From NCBI RefSeq assembly GCF_024622975.1, contig NZ_JANJZT010000008.1, forward strand, positions 62,001 to 126,000: a stretch of 64,000 nucleotides of DNA. Reading direction: 5' to 3'. Both the position numbers and the translations under genes were made by a program. The notes below the pieces were generated by a model. It saw only the letters and a program-made list of their open reading frames with translations, did no database searches and was not told the origin of the DNA. This document shows, one piece after another, positions 34,713-44,356 of the stretch. This stretch comes from Blautia caecimuris. Its GTDB lineage: Bacteria; Bacillota; Clostridia; Lachnospirales; Lachnospiraceae. Numbering within the stretch: position 1 is the stretch's first letter; every line of letters starts with the position of its first letter.

Positions 34713-35354
34713 ATGAAATTTCATAAAGATATGCTTCTTCTTTATGCAGTGACAGACAGAAAATGGACGGGCAGGCAGACCCTGTACGAACAGATTGAAG
34801 ATGCTCTCAAGGGCGGAGCGACCATGATCCAGCTTCGGGAAAAGGATCTGCCGGAAAGTCGGCTTGTGGCGGAAGCAGAAAAAATAAAAGAGCTCTGCCA
34901 CAGCTATCATGTTCCTCTGATCATTAACGACAATGTAAAGGCAGCGCTTTTAAGCGGAGCGGACGGTGTACATGTAGGAAAAGAGGATATGGCGGTTTCT
35001 GACATACGGAAAATAGTTCCGGAGGATTTTATCATAGGAGCCACTGCAAAAACTACAGAGCAGGCCAAAAAAGCAGAACAGGGGGGCGCGGATTATCTTG
35101 GGGTGGGAGCTGTTTTTCCTTCTCCTACCAAACAGGATGCCATTCGTATTACAAGAGATCAGTTAAAAGAAATCTGCAGCGCGGTTTCTGTTCCGGCAGT
35201 GGCCATCGGCGGGATCACCAGGCAGAATATAGAAGAGCTTGCGGGAGGGAAAATGGCAGGGGCAGCCGTAGTATCCGGGATTTTTTCCGCTCAGGATATA
35301 CAGAAGGAAACGGCTCTTCTGAAGAAAAAAATACAGGAGGTTTTAAATCTATGA
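34713..35354 (+). CDS. thiE: Thiamine phosphate synthase ThiE
   Basis: 213 residues. Characteristic motifs are MIQLREKDLPES, LIINDNVKAALLSGADGVHVG and GAVFPSPTKQDAIR, with AIGGITRQNIEEL near the end. The enzyme joins HMP pyrophosphate to thiazole phosphate. Its stop overlaps the thiD start by four bases. Confidence 0.95.
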   Translation: MKFHKDMLLLYAVTDRKWTGRQTLYEQIEDALKGGATMIQLREKDLPESRLVAEAEKIKELCHSYHVPLIINDNVKAALLSGADGVHVGKEDMAVSDIRKIVPEDFIIGATAKTTEQAKKAEQGGADYLGVGAVFPSPTKQDAIRITRDQLKEICSAVSVPAVAIGGITRQNIEELAGGKMAGAAVVSGIFSAQDIQKETALLKKKIQEVLNL

Positions 35355-36145
35355 GCGTTCATGCAGCTCTGACTATTGCAGGAAGTGATTCCAGCGGGGG
35401 CGCCGGGATCCAGGCAGATATTAAAACCATGATCACAAACGGCGTGTATGCCATGAGCGCCATAACGGCCCTGACTGCCCAGAATACAACAGGCGTGCGC
35501 TCTGTCATGGAGGTGCCGCCGGAATTTCTGGGAGACCAGCTGGATGCGGTATTCGAAGATATTTACCCGGAAGCAGTAAAGATCGGCATGGTATCTTCAA
35601 AAGAACTGATTCAGGTAATTGGAGAGAAGCTTCGGTTTTATCAGGCAAAAAACGTGGTGGTGGATCCGGTTATGGTGGCTTCCAGCGGCTCCTCCCTGAT
35701 GAAAAATAACGGGGCAGAGATGATGATAAAAGAGCTGTTTCCCCTTGCGTCTCTGATCACGCCAAATATTCCGGAGGCAGAAATTCTTTCCGGCTGTGAG
35801 ATAAAGAATAAACAGGATATGGAGGCGGCAGCAGAAAAGCTCAGTGATCTTGGCGCAGAGGCAGTTCTTTTAAAAGGTGGCCACAGTATCAGTGATGCAG
35901 ACGATCTTCTCTGCGTGGAAGGACAGAAGATCTGGATCAGAGGAAGAAGAATCCATAATCCCAATACCCACGGAACAGGCTGTACCCTTTCTTCGGCGAT
36001 CGCATCCAATCTTGCAAAGGGAATGGAAATGGAAGAGGCGGTAAGAAAAGCAAAGGAATATATTTCAAAGGCTCTGGAAGCCGGACTGGACCTGGGAAAG
36101 GGAAGCGGCCCTCTGGATCACGCTTTTTATATGGCAAATCTGTAA
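35351..36145 (+). CDS. thiD: Hydroxymethylpyrimidine/phosphomethylpyrimidine kinase ThiD
   Basis: 264 residues with IAGSDSSGGAGIQADIKT at the start, VVDPVMVASSGSSLM in the middle and the anion-hole motif HGTGCTLSSAIASN near the end, all typical of the ribokinase-like ThiD. It phosphorylates HMP twice to feed ThiE. Overlaps thiE by ATGA. Confidence 0.95.
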   Translation: MSVHAALTIAGSDSSGGAGIQADIKTMITNGVYAMSAITALTAQNTTGVRSVMEVPPEFLGDQLDAVFEDIYPEAVKIGMVSSKELIQVIGEKLRFYQAKNVVVDPVMVASSGSSLMKNNGAEMMIKELFPLASLITPNIPEAEILSGCEIKNKQDMEAAAEKLSDLGAEAVLLKGGHSISDADDLLCVEGQKIWIRGRRIHNPNTHGTGCTLSSAIASNLAKGMEMEEAVRKAKEYISKALEAGLDLGKGSGPLDHAFYMANL

Positions 36146-36213
36146 AACAGAAAATAGATATAAATGAATAAAATCAGTATTACAAAAATAAAGACACGGA
36201 AAGGAAACGCTTT

Positions 36214-37518
36214 ATGAGAGAATATAAAACACAGATGGAGGCTGCAAGACGTGGGATTATCACTCCGGAAATGAAAAAGGTTGCAGCAAAAGAGTACCGC
36301 ACAGAGGAAGAAATCAGAGAGCTTGTTGCAAAAGGCCAGGTGGCTATCTGCGCCAACAGACTTCACACCTGCATTGAGCCAAATGGAGTAGGCTCCATGC
36401 TGCGTACAAAGATCAATGTGAATCTTGGAGTTTCCAGAGACTGTAAGGATTATGACATTGAAATGGAAAAGGTAATGGCAGCAGTGAACATGGGAGCTGA
36501 GGCTATTATGGATCTTTCCTCTCATGGAAACACACAGCCTTTCCGCAAAAAACTGATCCGGGAATGTCCGGCTATGATCGGGACCGTTCCTGTTTATGAC
36601 AGTGTGATCCATTATCAGAGAGACCTTTCTACTTTGACTGCAAAGGATTTTATTGACGTGATTCGGCTTCATGCACAGGACGGCGTTGATTTTGTGACTC
36701 TTCACTGCGGAATTACCAGAAAGACCATTGATCAGATCAAAAAACACAAAAGAAAAATGAACATTGTATCCAGAGGAGGTTCTCTTGTTTTTGCCTGGAT
36801 GAGCATGACAGGGGAGGAGAATCCTTTTTATGAGTATTATGATGAGATTCTGGATATCTGCCGGGAATATGATGTGACGATTTCTCTTGGCGATGCCTGC
36901 CGGCCCGGCTGTCTGGCAGACGCCAGCGATGTATGCCAGATCGAGGAGCTGGTCCGTCTGGGTGAGCTGACAAAGAGAGCCTGGGAAAAGGATGTGCAGG
37001 TTATGGTTGAGGGACCGGGACATATGCCTCTTGATCAGATCGAGGCAAACATGAAGCTGCAGCAGTCCATCTGCATGGGAGCGCCCTTTTATGTTCTGGG
37101 ACCGATCGTTACGGATATTGCGCCGGGCTATGATCACATCACTTCTGCCATTGGAGGAGCCGTTGCAGCTTCAGCAGGAGCTGCCTTCCTCTGCTACGTA
37201 ACTCCTGCAGAGCATCTGGCCCTTCCCAATGTGGAGGATGTGAAGCAGGGGATCATCGCATCCAGGATCGCGGCACATGCAGCGGATATTGCAAAAAAAG
37301 TTCCTCATGCAAGAGACATGGACGATGCCATGGCAGATGCAAGAAGAACCTTTGACTGGGAAAAACAGTGGGAGTGCTCCATTGACCCGGACACTGCCAG
37401 AAGCATCCGGGATGACAGAGCTCCGGAGCATGAGGATACCTGTTCCATGTGCGGGAAATTCTGCGCGGTACGAAGCATGAACAAGGCTCTGAACGGAGAA
37501 TATATTGATATTCTTTAA
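36214..37518 (+). CDS. thiC: Phosphomethylpyrimidine synthase ThiC
   Basis: 434 residues, the anaerobe-length form without the N-terminal extension of enterobacterial Thi[19 protein letters not shown] and [21 protein letters not shown] motifs are present (the first as [13 protein letters not shown]). The C-terminal CSMCGKFC binds the 4Fe-4S cluster. It rearranges aminoimidazole ribotide into HMP phosphate. Last gene of the operon; a convergent methyltransferase gene ends 14 bases further on. Confidence 0.96.
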   Translation: MREYKTQMEAARRGIITPEMKKVAAKEYRTEEEIRELVAKGQVAICANRLHTCIEPNGVGSMLRTKINVNLGVSRDCKDYDIEMEKVMAAVNMGAEAIMDLSSHGNTQPFRKKLIRECPAMIGTVPVYDSVIHYQRDLSTLTAKDFIDVIRLHAQDGVDFVTLHCGITRKTIDQIKKHKRKMNIVSRGGSLVFAWMSMTGEENPFYEYYDEILDICREYDVTISLGDACRPGCLADASDVCQIEELVRLGELTKRAWEKDVQVMVEGPGHMPLDQIEANMKLQQSICMGAPFYVLGPIVTDIAPGYDHITSAIGGAVAASAGAAFLCYVTPAEHLALPNVEDVKQGIIASRIAAHAADIAKKVPHARDMDDAMADARRTFDWEKQWECSIDPDTARSIRDDRAPEHEDTCSMCGKFCAVRSMNKALNGEYIDIL

Positions 37519-37532
37519 GACCTGGAGCGGGC

Positions 37533-38096
37533 TTACAGCTTTATGATAAGAACAGGGATGGGCGGATTATTGGGACGGTTAAAATAATCGCTGCGGATCA
37601 CCAGATACTTCCTGGGATCCAGAGCAGAAAGCCAGGCAAGAACCTGGTCCCGTTCCTGAAATCCGGAGTCCCCTCCGCTGTAAATGCAAAGGGAGATCAG
37701 CCCGCTTTTCTGAAGCAGAGAGAGTCCCTGCTCCAGAGCCTGGATGCTGGTTTCGGCCTTTGTGGACAGGGAATGATCTCCTCCTGGAAGATAGCCCAGA
37801 TTAAATACAATACAGCTGACAGATCCTGGAGAAGCATAGCTGCCCATATTGATATGGGAATCAAGGATCAGCTGATAATTTTCGGGAGCGCCTGCACACT
37901 GCAGGCGATTTCTGGTATTAGTAAGAGCCATTTCCTGAATGTCAAAGGCCAGTACCTGTCCGTTTTCTTTACAGAGTGTACTTAAAAGCAGGGTGTCGTT
38001 TCCGTTTCCCATGGTGGCGTCAATACACAGATCTCCGGGTTTTACCTGTTCCCGGATAAACCGGGCGCACCATTGCGTGATCTGACAGGAATCCAT
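37533..38096 (-). CDS. Class I SAM-dependent methyltransferase, YtqB/MnmM family
   Basis: 187 residues. The SAM-binding motif is LCIDATMGNGNDTL and the family-typical VFNLGYLPGGDHS follows, placing it with the YtqB (rRNA_methylase, PF06962) group; Bacillus YtqB is reported to be MnmM, which methylates wobble uridine of tRNA. It ends close to thiC and is followed upstream by the M42 peptidase gene on the same strand. Confidence 0.82.
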   Translation of the reverse strand: MDSCQITQWCARFIREQVKPGDLCIDATMGNGNDTLLLSTLCKENGQVLAFDIQEMALTNTRNRLQCAGAPENYQLILDSHINMGSYASPGSVSCIVFNLGYLPGGDHSLSTKAETSIQALEQGLSLLQKSGLISLCIYSGGDSGFQERDQVLAWLSALDPRKYLVIRSDYFNRPNNPPIPVLIIKL

Positions 38097-38151
38097 AAAA
38101 TGTGTCTCCTTTTAATAACTGGTTGTCAGGGAAAGATACAGGTTCCCCAAA

Positions 38152-39204
38152 TTATCCAAGATAGCTTTTCAGAAGATTGAAGGTATTTTCCACACCTTTT
38201 TTGTGGCTTCTTTCATATCCGTGAGAAGCGTATACGCCCGGACCGATAAGACCGTGGCGCGCATCCACTCCCGCGCTTAAAGCTGCATCTGCATCAGAAC
38301 CGTAATACGGGTATACATCTACGGCAAAATCCACATCCGCCTGTCTGGCAGCCCGGATAAGTCCGGAAACAACATCATAATGATAAGGTCCCCGGCTGTC
38401 CTTGGCGCAGATGGAAACCTGACATTCCGTACATTCCAGACCTTCCCCTACACAGCCCATATCCACGGACAGAAGCTCTGTTACCTGTTCCGGTATGGAA
38501 GCGCAGCCGCCGTGTCCCACTTCCTCGAATACGGTAATGTGCTGGTAGATCCTGCGGTCAGGAGTAATATTTTCATCTTTTAAATATTTGGCATAGCCCA
38601 GAAGAATGGCAGTACTCAGCTTGTCATCCAGAAAACGGCTTTTAATAAAGCCGGAAGGAGTGACAACTGTTCTGGGATCAAAGCAGACAATGTCTCCGGT
38701 CATAATTCCAAGAGCTTTTACCTCCTCGGCAGAAGTTACCAGCTCGTCCAGAAGAACCTCCATGTCCTTGTAGGTTCTTTTTGTATCATTGTATTCTCCG
38801 TTTACGTGAATGGAGGCGTTGCATAACTGGAAAGTTCCGGTATAGGTTTTTCCCTCTCTTGTAACGATACGGCAGTTTTCTGCTTCCGCATTATTTGCAT
38901 TCATTCCTCCTAAAGGACTGAGTTTCAGCCGACCCTCGCCGGTAATAGAAGAAACCATGGCTCCCAGTGTGTCGGTATGTGCCATCAGCATAACAGGTCC
39001 CTTTGCAGGATCCTCTGTATTTTCCTCTGTGCCCCGGGAGATCTGCACCAGAACGCCGCCCTTTGTGGTAAGCTGCGGATCATATCCCATTTCTCTGTAG
39101 GTTTCCAGAAGCCACTGGGATACATGTTCTGTGTATCCGGAAGGACTGTCAATGGAAAGAAGTTTCTGCGCCTGCTGAATGATATATTCGGTATAGTCTT
39201 TCAT
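38152..39204 (-). CDS. M42 family metallopeptidase (glutamyl aminopeptidase-like)
   Basis: 350 residues from the ATG at 39204, after AAAGGAG; an upstream in-frame ATG lacks such a site. The family marks are MLMAHTDTLGAM (first zinc ligand), VFEEVGHGG with the catalytic Glu, SVDMGCVGEG and a final His in ASHGYERSHK. These form large self-compartmentalised shells that trim peptides. A near-consensus promoter is found upstream. Confidence 0.9.
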   Translation of the reverse strand: MKDYTEYIIQQAQKLLSIDSPSGYTEHVSQWLLETYREMGYDPQLTTKGGVLVQISRGTEENTEDPAKGPVMLMAHTDTLGAMVSSITGEGRLKLSPLGGMNANNAEAENCRIVTREGKTYTGTFQLCNASIHVNGEYNDTKRTYKDMEVLLDELVTSAEEVKALGIMTGDIVCFDPRTVVTPSGFIKSRFLDDKLSTAILLGYAKYLKDENITPDRRIYQHITVFEEVGHGGCASIPEQVTELLSVDMGCVGEGLECTECQVSICAKDSRGPYHYDVVSGLIRAARQADVDFAVDVYPYYGSDADAALSAGVDARHGLIGPGVYASHGYERSHKKGVENTFNLLKSYLG

Positions 39205-39378
39205 TGTGAAGTCTCCTTTGTAAAAAATTTCTGTACTGTAAATGAGCAAATTCAAAAAACGCACAAAGTAATTTCTGTTTATCCACGTATCATAGACAGA
39301 TCGGTTCCGGCAATTTTTGGTGTCCGTTTATTTTTCCGTGCTAAAATCCGGTATTTCCTCATTTATCGTTTTGCATTT
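39205..39378. other. 5' leader region of the M42 peptidase gene
   Basis: About 170 bases between the promoter at 39379-39407 (minus) and the peptidase start. No gene or known RNA motif is visible; together with 39408-39684 it makes up a 480-base gene-free gap. Confidence 0.4.
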
Positions 39379-39407
39379 ATTATAAGAAAAAACACACCCA
39401 AGGTCAA
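39379..39407 (-). promoter_or_regulatory. Promoter of the M42 peptidase gene
   Basis: On the minus strand: TTGACC, 17 bases, TATAAT. Confidence 0.8.
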
Positions 39408-39599
39408 TTACAGAAGAGTTATTTTCCATAAAAGAGTTACTGCCAGGTAATGGTTGGCACTTTTTTTATACAGAGTGACAGAGCAGAGATAAGCCCGAGC
39501 TGCCAAAAGGGAGACTGATATATATGCCGGAATCCGTTATATACAGTACAAAATGCCACCATCAAGGGTGTATAAAAATATAAACACAGGAAAAATCCA

Positions 39600-39628
39600 T
39601 TGCAATTAAAAGAAGGGATTGGTAAAAT
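39600..39628 (+). promoter_or_regulatory. Promoter of the coaBC operon
   Basis: TTGCAA, 17 bases, TAAAAT, about 57 bases before the coaBC start. Confidence 0.65.
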
Positions 39629-39684
39629 AAATGGACAGGTAAAAAGCTTTGGTCTGTTCAGGCCATGAAAGGGAGGAAACCGGA

Positions 39685-40890
39685 ATGTTAAAGGGAAAAA
39701 CAGTACTTCTGGGTGTAACCGGAAGTATTGCCGCATATAAGATCGCATATCTTGCCAGTGCGCTGAAAAAGCTGCACGCGCAGGTTCATGTACTAATGAC
39801 AGAGAATGCTACGAATTTTATCAATCCCATTACATTTGAATCTCTCACCGGAAACAAATGTCTGGTGGATACCTTTGACCGGAACTTTCAGTTTCAGGTA
39901 GAGCATGTGTCCATTGCAAAACAGGCAGATGTGGTGATGATCGCCCCTGCAAGCGCCAATGTGATCGGAAAGCTTGCACACGGAATCGCAGACGATATGC
40001 TGACCACCACGGTCATGGCATGTAAATGTAAAAAGTATATTTCTCCTGCCATGAACACCAATATGTACGAGAATCCCATTCTCCAGGATAATCTGAAGAT
40101 TCTCCGCCGTTACGATTATGAAGTGATCGATCCGGCTGTGGGATATCTTGCATGCGGAGATACGGGAGCAGGCAAAATGCCGGAGCCGGAAATCCTTTTA
40201 CAGTATATCCTGAAAGAAATTGCCTGTGAGAAGGACTTAAAGGGCAAAAAAGTTCTTGTCACTGCAGGTCCCACTCAGGAGGCCATTGATCCGGTCCGCT
40301 ATATTACCAATCACTCCTCAGGCAAAATGGGATATGCCCTGGCCAGAGCTGCCATGCTGCGGGGAGCTGAGGTTACGCTGGTAAGCGGTCCCTGCGCCAT
40401 TGCGGCTCCGCCCTTTGTAAAAATGATTCCTGTTGTCACTGCAAGGGACATGTTTGAGGCAGTCACATCAGTAAGTGAGGAACAGGATATTATTATCAAG
40501 GCTGCGGCAGTGGCAGATTACCGTCCGCTTCACGTAGCTGACGAAAAGGTAAAAAAACAGGATGGAGAAATGAGCATTGAGCTGGAAAGGACAGACGATA
40601 TCCTGAAATATCTGGGAGAGCACAGACATCCGGGACAGTTTTTATGCGGTTTTTCCATGGAAACACAGAATATGATCGGTAATTCCAGGGCCAAGCTTGA
40701 GAAAAAACATCTGGACATGGTGGCAGCCAACAATTTAAAAGAGGCCGGCGCCGGATTCCAGGGGGATACCAATATCCTGACCCTGATTACACAGAATGAG
40801 GACGTATCACTTCAGCTGATGAGCAAGGAGGATGCAGCCAACGCCATTCTGGATAAAATCCTTTCTGTCTGCAAAGAAAGGGAAGTGTAA
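39685..40890 (+). CDS. coaBC: Phosphopantothenoylcysteine decarboxylase / phosphopantothenate-cysteine ligase
   Basis: 401 residues from the ATG at 39685 after GGGAGG. The N-terminal half is the flavin decarboxylase CoaC (LLGVTGSIAAYKIAYLAS, the active-site His in VEHVSIAKQAD, and PAMNTNMYENP). The C-terminal half is CoaB (VTAGPTQEAIDPVRYITNHSSG and KAAAVADYRP). It makes 4'-phosphopantetheine in two steps of CoA synthesis. Grouped with an ECF transporter component and coaX. Confidence 0.96.
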   Translation: MLKGKTVLLGVTGSIAAYKIAYLASALKKLHAQVHVLMTENATNFINPITFESLTGNKCLVDTFDRNFQFQVEHVSIAKQADVVMIAPASANVIGKLAHGIADDMLTTTVMACKCKKYISPAMNTNMYENPILQDNLKILRRYDYEVIDPAVGYLACGDTGAGKMPEPEILLQYILKEIACEKDLKGKKVLVTAGPTQEAIDPVRYITNHSSGKMGYALARAAMLRGAEVTLVSGPCAIAAPPFVKMIPVVTARDMFEAVTSVSEEQDIIIKAAAVADYRPLHVADEKVKKQDGEMSIELERTDDILKYLGEHRHPGQFLCGFSMETQNMIGNSRAKLEKKHLDMVAANNLKEAGAGFQGDTNILTLITQNEDVSLQLMSKEDAANAILDKILSVCKEREV

Positions 40891-40984
40891 CCCGTTTATC
40901 AGGAAGCGGGCAAATACACTTACCGCCCGCAGTTCCGCACCGTATTGTATCCCTGTAGGAGGGAACGATAACAAGGAGGAAAAA

Positions 40985-41623
40985 ATGAAAACAAAAAAGA
41001 AATTCACAACATCACAGCTTACTGTACTGGGACTGATGTCAGGGGTTCTTCTGCTTATGGCATACACCCCTCTGGGCTATCTGAATATCGGGCCTCTGGC
41101 GATCTCCTTTAATGTGATCCCGGTGGCTGTCAGCGCCGTGGTACTTGGTCCCGCAGGCGGGGCAGTGGCCGGAGCCATTTTCGGACTGACCAGCTTCGGA
41201 CAGTGTATCGGAATCGGAGGAACCAGCGCTATGGGCGCGGTATTGTTCGGCATCAGCCCTGTGCTTGCTTTTCTTCAGAGGTTTCTGCCAAGGCTTCTTA
41301 CCGGAATCTGTATCGGATATATTTTCAGAGCAGTACGGAAAAAAGCAAATATTTATGTGTCCTGCGCAGTAACCGGCTTCTTCTCAGCGTTTTTAAACAC
41401 TGTATTTTTTATGACAGCGCTTGTGGGACTGTTCGGAAATACAGAATATATCAGAGAGCTGATCGGAGGGCAGAACGTACTTTTGTTCTGCTGTGCTTTT
41501 GTGGGTATTAATGCAGTCTGCGAAATGGCGGCATCTACAATGATCACCGGAGCAGTGGGAACAGCGCTTTCCAGAGCAAGGCTGATCCCGGCATCTCAGA
41601 TTGCGGTGAAACAGAGTATCTGA
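40985..41623 (+). CDS. ECF transporter S component, probably for pantothenate
   Basis: 212 residues from the ATG at 40985, after AAGGAGG. Five to six membrane segments with the ECF-S pattern PLAISFNVIPVAVSAVVLGP and GAIFGLTSFGQC. Such proteins give substrate specificity to energy-coupling factor vitamin transporters. It lies between coaBC and coaX, so pantothenate or a precursor is the likely cargo; that is inferred from position. Confidence 0.85.
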   Translation: MKTKKKFTTSQLTVLGLMSGVLLLMAYTPLGYLNIGPLAISFNVIPVAVSAVVLGPAGGAVAGAIFGLTSFGQCIGIGGTSAMGAVLFGISPVLAFLQRFLPRLLTGICIGYIFRAVRKKANIYVSCAVTGFFSAFLNTVFFMTALVGLFGNTEYIRELIGGQNVLLFCCAFVGINAVCEMAASTMITGAVGTALSRARLIPASQIAVKQSI

Positions 41624-41640
41624 TAAAGGAATGAACAAGA

Positions 41641-42408
41641 ATGATCTTAGCGATTGATATTGGAAATACAAATATTGTAGTGGGATGTATAGACAGAGAA
41701 AAGATATATTTTGTGGAACGTCTTTCTACTGTTCGTACAAAAACAGAACTGGAATATGCCATTGATCTGAAAACAGTTCTTGATATTTATCACATTAAGG
41801 GGCAGGAAATTGAGGGATGTATTATTTCCTCTGTTGTTCCCCAGATCACAAATGTAGCCAGACTTGCTGCAGAAAAGATCCTGAAAAAGGATGTGATGGT
41901 GGTTGGTCCCGGGCTGAAGACAGGCCTTAACATTATGCTTGATAATCCCAGTGAAATGGGAGCTGACCGGGTGGCTGACGCAGTGGCAGCTATGACCTTT
42001 TATCCGGTGCCGCTGGTGATCGTGGATATGGGAACAGCCACAACTGTTTCCGTGGTAGACGAAAAGAAACGGTTTATGGGAGGCATGATCCTTCCGGGAG
42101 TAAGGGTTTCGCTGGACGCTCTTACGGCAAGGGCATCCCAGTTAAGCGGCATCAGTATAGAAGAGCCTAAACGACTGATCGGAAGAAACACAGTGGACTG
42201 TATGAAAAGCGGAATCCTTTATGGAAACGCGGCGGCAGTGGACGGCATTGTGGACAGGATCGAAGAGTATCTGGGACAGGATGTAACCGTGATCGCTACC
42301 GGGGGAATGTCAAAAAAGATCATTCCTCACTGCAAAAGAGAAATGATCTGGGATGCGGATCTTCTTCTGAAGGGACTTCTTGTGATCTACGAAAAAAACA
42401 GATCATAA
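41641..42408 (+). CDS. coaX: Type III pantothenate kinase
   Basis: 255 residues. LAIDIGNTNIVVGC at the start, GADRVADAVAA and VIVDMGTATTVSVVD in the middle and FMGGMILPGV are signatures of CoaX. It phosphorylates pantothenate, the first step of CoA synthesis, and is not inhibited by CoA in studied examples. The last six bases overlap the convergent rluA-like gene. Confidence 0.95.
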   Translation: MILAIDIGNTNIVVGCIDREKIYFVERLSTVRTKTELEYAIDLKTVLDIYHIKGQEIEGCIISSVVPQITNVARLAAEKILKKDVMVVGPGLKTGLNIMLDNPSEMGADRVADAVAAMTFYPVPLVIVDMGTATTVSVVDEKKRFMGGMILPGVRVSLDALTARASQLSGISIEEPKRLIGRNTVDCMKSGILYGNAAAVDGIVDRIEEYLGQDVTVIATGGMSKKIIPHCKREMIWDADLLLKGLLVIYEKNRS

Positions 42409-43287
42409 AAATCCCTGAACCATATCCGGAGGCACAGGCGCTGTGAAACATAGCCGTTTGCCGGTTATGGGATGGGAAAATTCTATCTGTACGGAGTGAA
42501 GAGGCTGGCGGCTGAACCGGCTGTAGTCCGGACAGTACAGATAGTCTGCCGGAAGCGGGTAGCCCAGATATCCCATGTGCACGCGGATCTGATGGGTACG
42601 CCCGGTTTCCAGATGAAGCTCCAGAAGAGAGTGACCGTTTCTGGTATCCAGCCTTTCATAAAAGGTAACTGCAGATTCGCCGTTGTCGAAATCTACACAT
42701 CGTTGAATTACAGAATCTCCAAGCCTTGCAATGGGTGCGGAGATTTTTCCTTTTTCCGGGGGAATTCCCTTTACCACTGCCAGATAGGTGCGGCGGATCT
42801 CACGGCGTTTCATCTGAGTGGAGAGGATGGCGGCGCTTAAAGGATTTTTTGCCAGGATCAGAGCGCCGGAGGTATCTCTGTCAAGACGGTTGATGCAGCG
42901 GAAGGGGCAGAACAGATTTCTGCTTTCAAAATAAAAAGCAGCGCCGTTTGCCAGTGTATTTTCGTAATTTCCCATGGAAGGATGCACCGGCATTCCCGCA
43001 GGCTTGTCCACAGCAAGAATATCTTCATCTTCATATAAAACAGAAAGCTCCATGGGAACCGGAATTATATGCTCTGTGGATCCTGTTTCCGGAACCAGGA
43101 TGTTCAGAATATCATGATTTTTTAATAAGGTACGTCCTCCTGCTTTTTCGCCATTGAGAGAAATGGCGTTTTTTTCTGCCTTCATGGAAGAAAGGATATG
43201 TCTGGAAAAACCTTTTGAACGCAGAAAATCCAGAATCTGCATGCTGGCATCTGCTTCTGTTATATGGTAGGTCACTGATCGATTCAT
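42403..43287 (-). CDS. RluA-family pseudouridine synthase
   Basis: 294 residues. The catalytic motif is INRLDRDTSGALILAK with the essential Asp, followed by LLELHLETGRTHQIRVH. An S4-like segment lies near the N-terminus. It makes pseudouridine in rRNA or tRNA; the exact site cannot be told. Its start overlaps the AraC-type regulator gene by four bases (ATGA), so the two share a transcript. Confidence 0.92.
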   Translation of the reverse strand: MNRSVTYHITEADASMQILDFLRSKGFSRHILSSMKAEKNAISLNGEKAGGRTLLKNHDILNILVPETGSTEHIIPVPMELSVLYEDEDILAVDKPAGMPVHPSMGNYENTLANGAAFYFESRNLFCPFRCINRLDRDTSGALILAKNPLSAAILSTQMKRREIRRTYLAVVKGIPPEKGKISAPIARLGDSVIQRCVDFDNGESAVTFYERLDTRNGHSLLELHLETGRTHQIRVHMGYLGYPLPADYLYCPDYSRFSRQPLHSVQIEFSHPITGKRLCFTAPVPPDMVQGFL

Positions 43288-44174
43288 AGAGAGGTTCCTG
43301 CTTCCTTTTCTGTATATTGGGCACCGGAGTCAGAAGTAATCTGCTTTTTATTCTGTTTTATAAGCTTCCGGTAGGTTCCGGCAGACATACCGCAGTATTT
43401 GCGGAAGCTCTGGGACAGATAGCTCTGAGAGGAAAAGCCGGCCTGGTGAGCAATATCTGAGATTCCATAATCGGAATTTTCCAGAAGTTCTTTGCACACC
43501 TCGATTCGTTTCCGGTTCAGGTAACTGATAGGAGAAATTCCATAGTATTTTGTAAATTCATGGCTCAGATAATATTTGTTCAGATGGCTGAAAACAGCAA
43601 GATCATCCAGAGTAATGGATTCGCTGTAACTGGAATCCAGATACCGTTTTACAGCAGCGCAGGCTCGGCTGGGGTGCTGAGAAGAAATGACTTCAAAGGC
43701 AGAATCTGTAAGCCGTTTCAGCTGCAGGGTAAGGATTTCCAGAAGATGCATGCAGATGCTTTCATATCCTTCTGCCTTTTTGTCCAGCTCCTGGAAAATC
43801 GCGTTAAAATAAAAAAGAAGATCCGCCTGTTTTTTTCTGCAGTTAAAGATCTGGAAATCCCGGTGGTCATTAAAAGAAAAGGAAATTCCGTCCACTCCAA
43901 CAGTAAAATAACTTAAAGGAGAGATTCCGTTGGAAATTTCCGTATGGCTCAGATGGGGATTGACAATAATAAGATCGTCTTTTTCAATAGGGAAAATCTG
44001 ATTTTCAATCAGAAAGCTTCCTTTGCCCTCCCGTACATAAAAAAGTTCTGTAAAAGTGTGGGAATGGGGGATGCTGGACCAGTCTCCCTCATAGCGTGAG
44101 GCTGAGGCTGAAATAAGTACAGCATTCATGGAAGTTTCTGTTTCTGATGAAAAATGAAGAGACTGGTTGCTCAT
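43284..44174 (-). CDS. AraC-family transcriptional regulator
   Basis: 296 residues. The N-terminal half is a cupin-like sensor (SHTFTELFYVREGKGSFLIE) and the C-terminal 100 residues hold two HTH motifs, with LDDLAVFSHLNKYYLSHEFTKYYG and ISDIAHQAGFSSQSYLSQSFRKYCG. It reads away from the GH112 phosphorylase gene, and the phosphorylase promoter has a good -10 but a poor -35, as expected for an AraC-activated promoter. A sugar such as galacto- or lacto-N-biose is the likely inducer (inference). Confidence 0.88.
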   Translation of the reverse strand: MSNQSLHFSSETETSMNAVLISASASRYEGDWSSIPHSHTFTELFYVREGKGSFLIENQIFPIEKDDLIIVNPHLSHTEISNGISPLSYFTVGVDGISFSFNDHRDFQIFNCRKKQADLLFYFNAIFQELDKKAEGYESICMHLLEILTLQLKRLTDSAFEVISSQHPSRACAAVKRYLDSSYSESITLDDLAVFSHLNKYYLSHEFTKYYGISPISYLNRKRIEVCKELLENSDYGISDIAHQAGFSSQSYLSQSFRKYCGMSAGTYRKLIKQNKKQITSDSGAQYTEKEAGTSL

Positions 44175-44263
44175 AAAAACTCCTTTCCGCAGTTTCTGTT
44201 ATCATATCATAAAAAAATTCTTACAGCAAGATTTCTAAAAAACAAAGCAAAAAGAGAATTGAA

Positions 44264-44292
44264 TTCATGTGCAGGAATTATTATTCTATAAT
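44264..44292 (+). promoter_or_regulatory. Promoter of the GH112 phosphorylase gene
   Basis: TATAAT at 44287-44292 is perfect, but the best -35 at 17 bases is only TTCATG (44264-44269). This suggests need for an activator, probably the divergent AraC-type protein. Confidence 0.55.
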
Positions 44293-44356
44293 CATAATGA
44301 AAAAACTAAGCGTATGTACAGGGAGTTTTTTGCACAAATTATATGGAGGTATGAAC

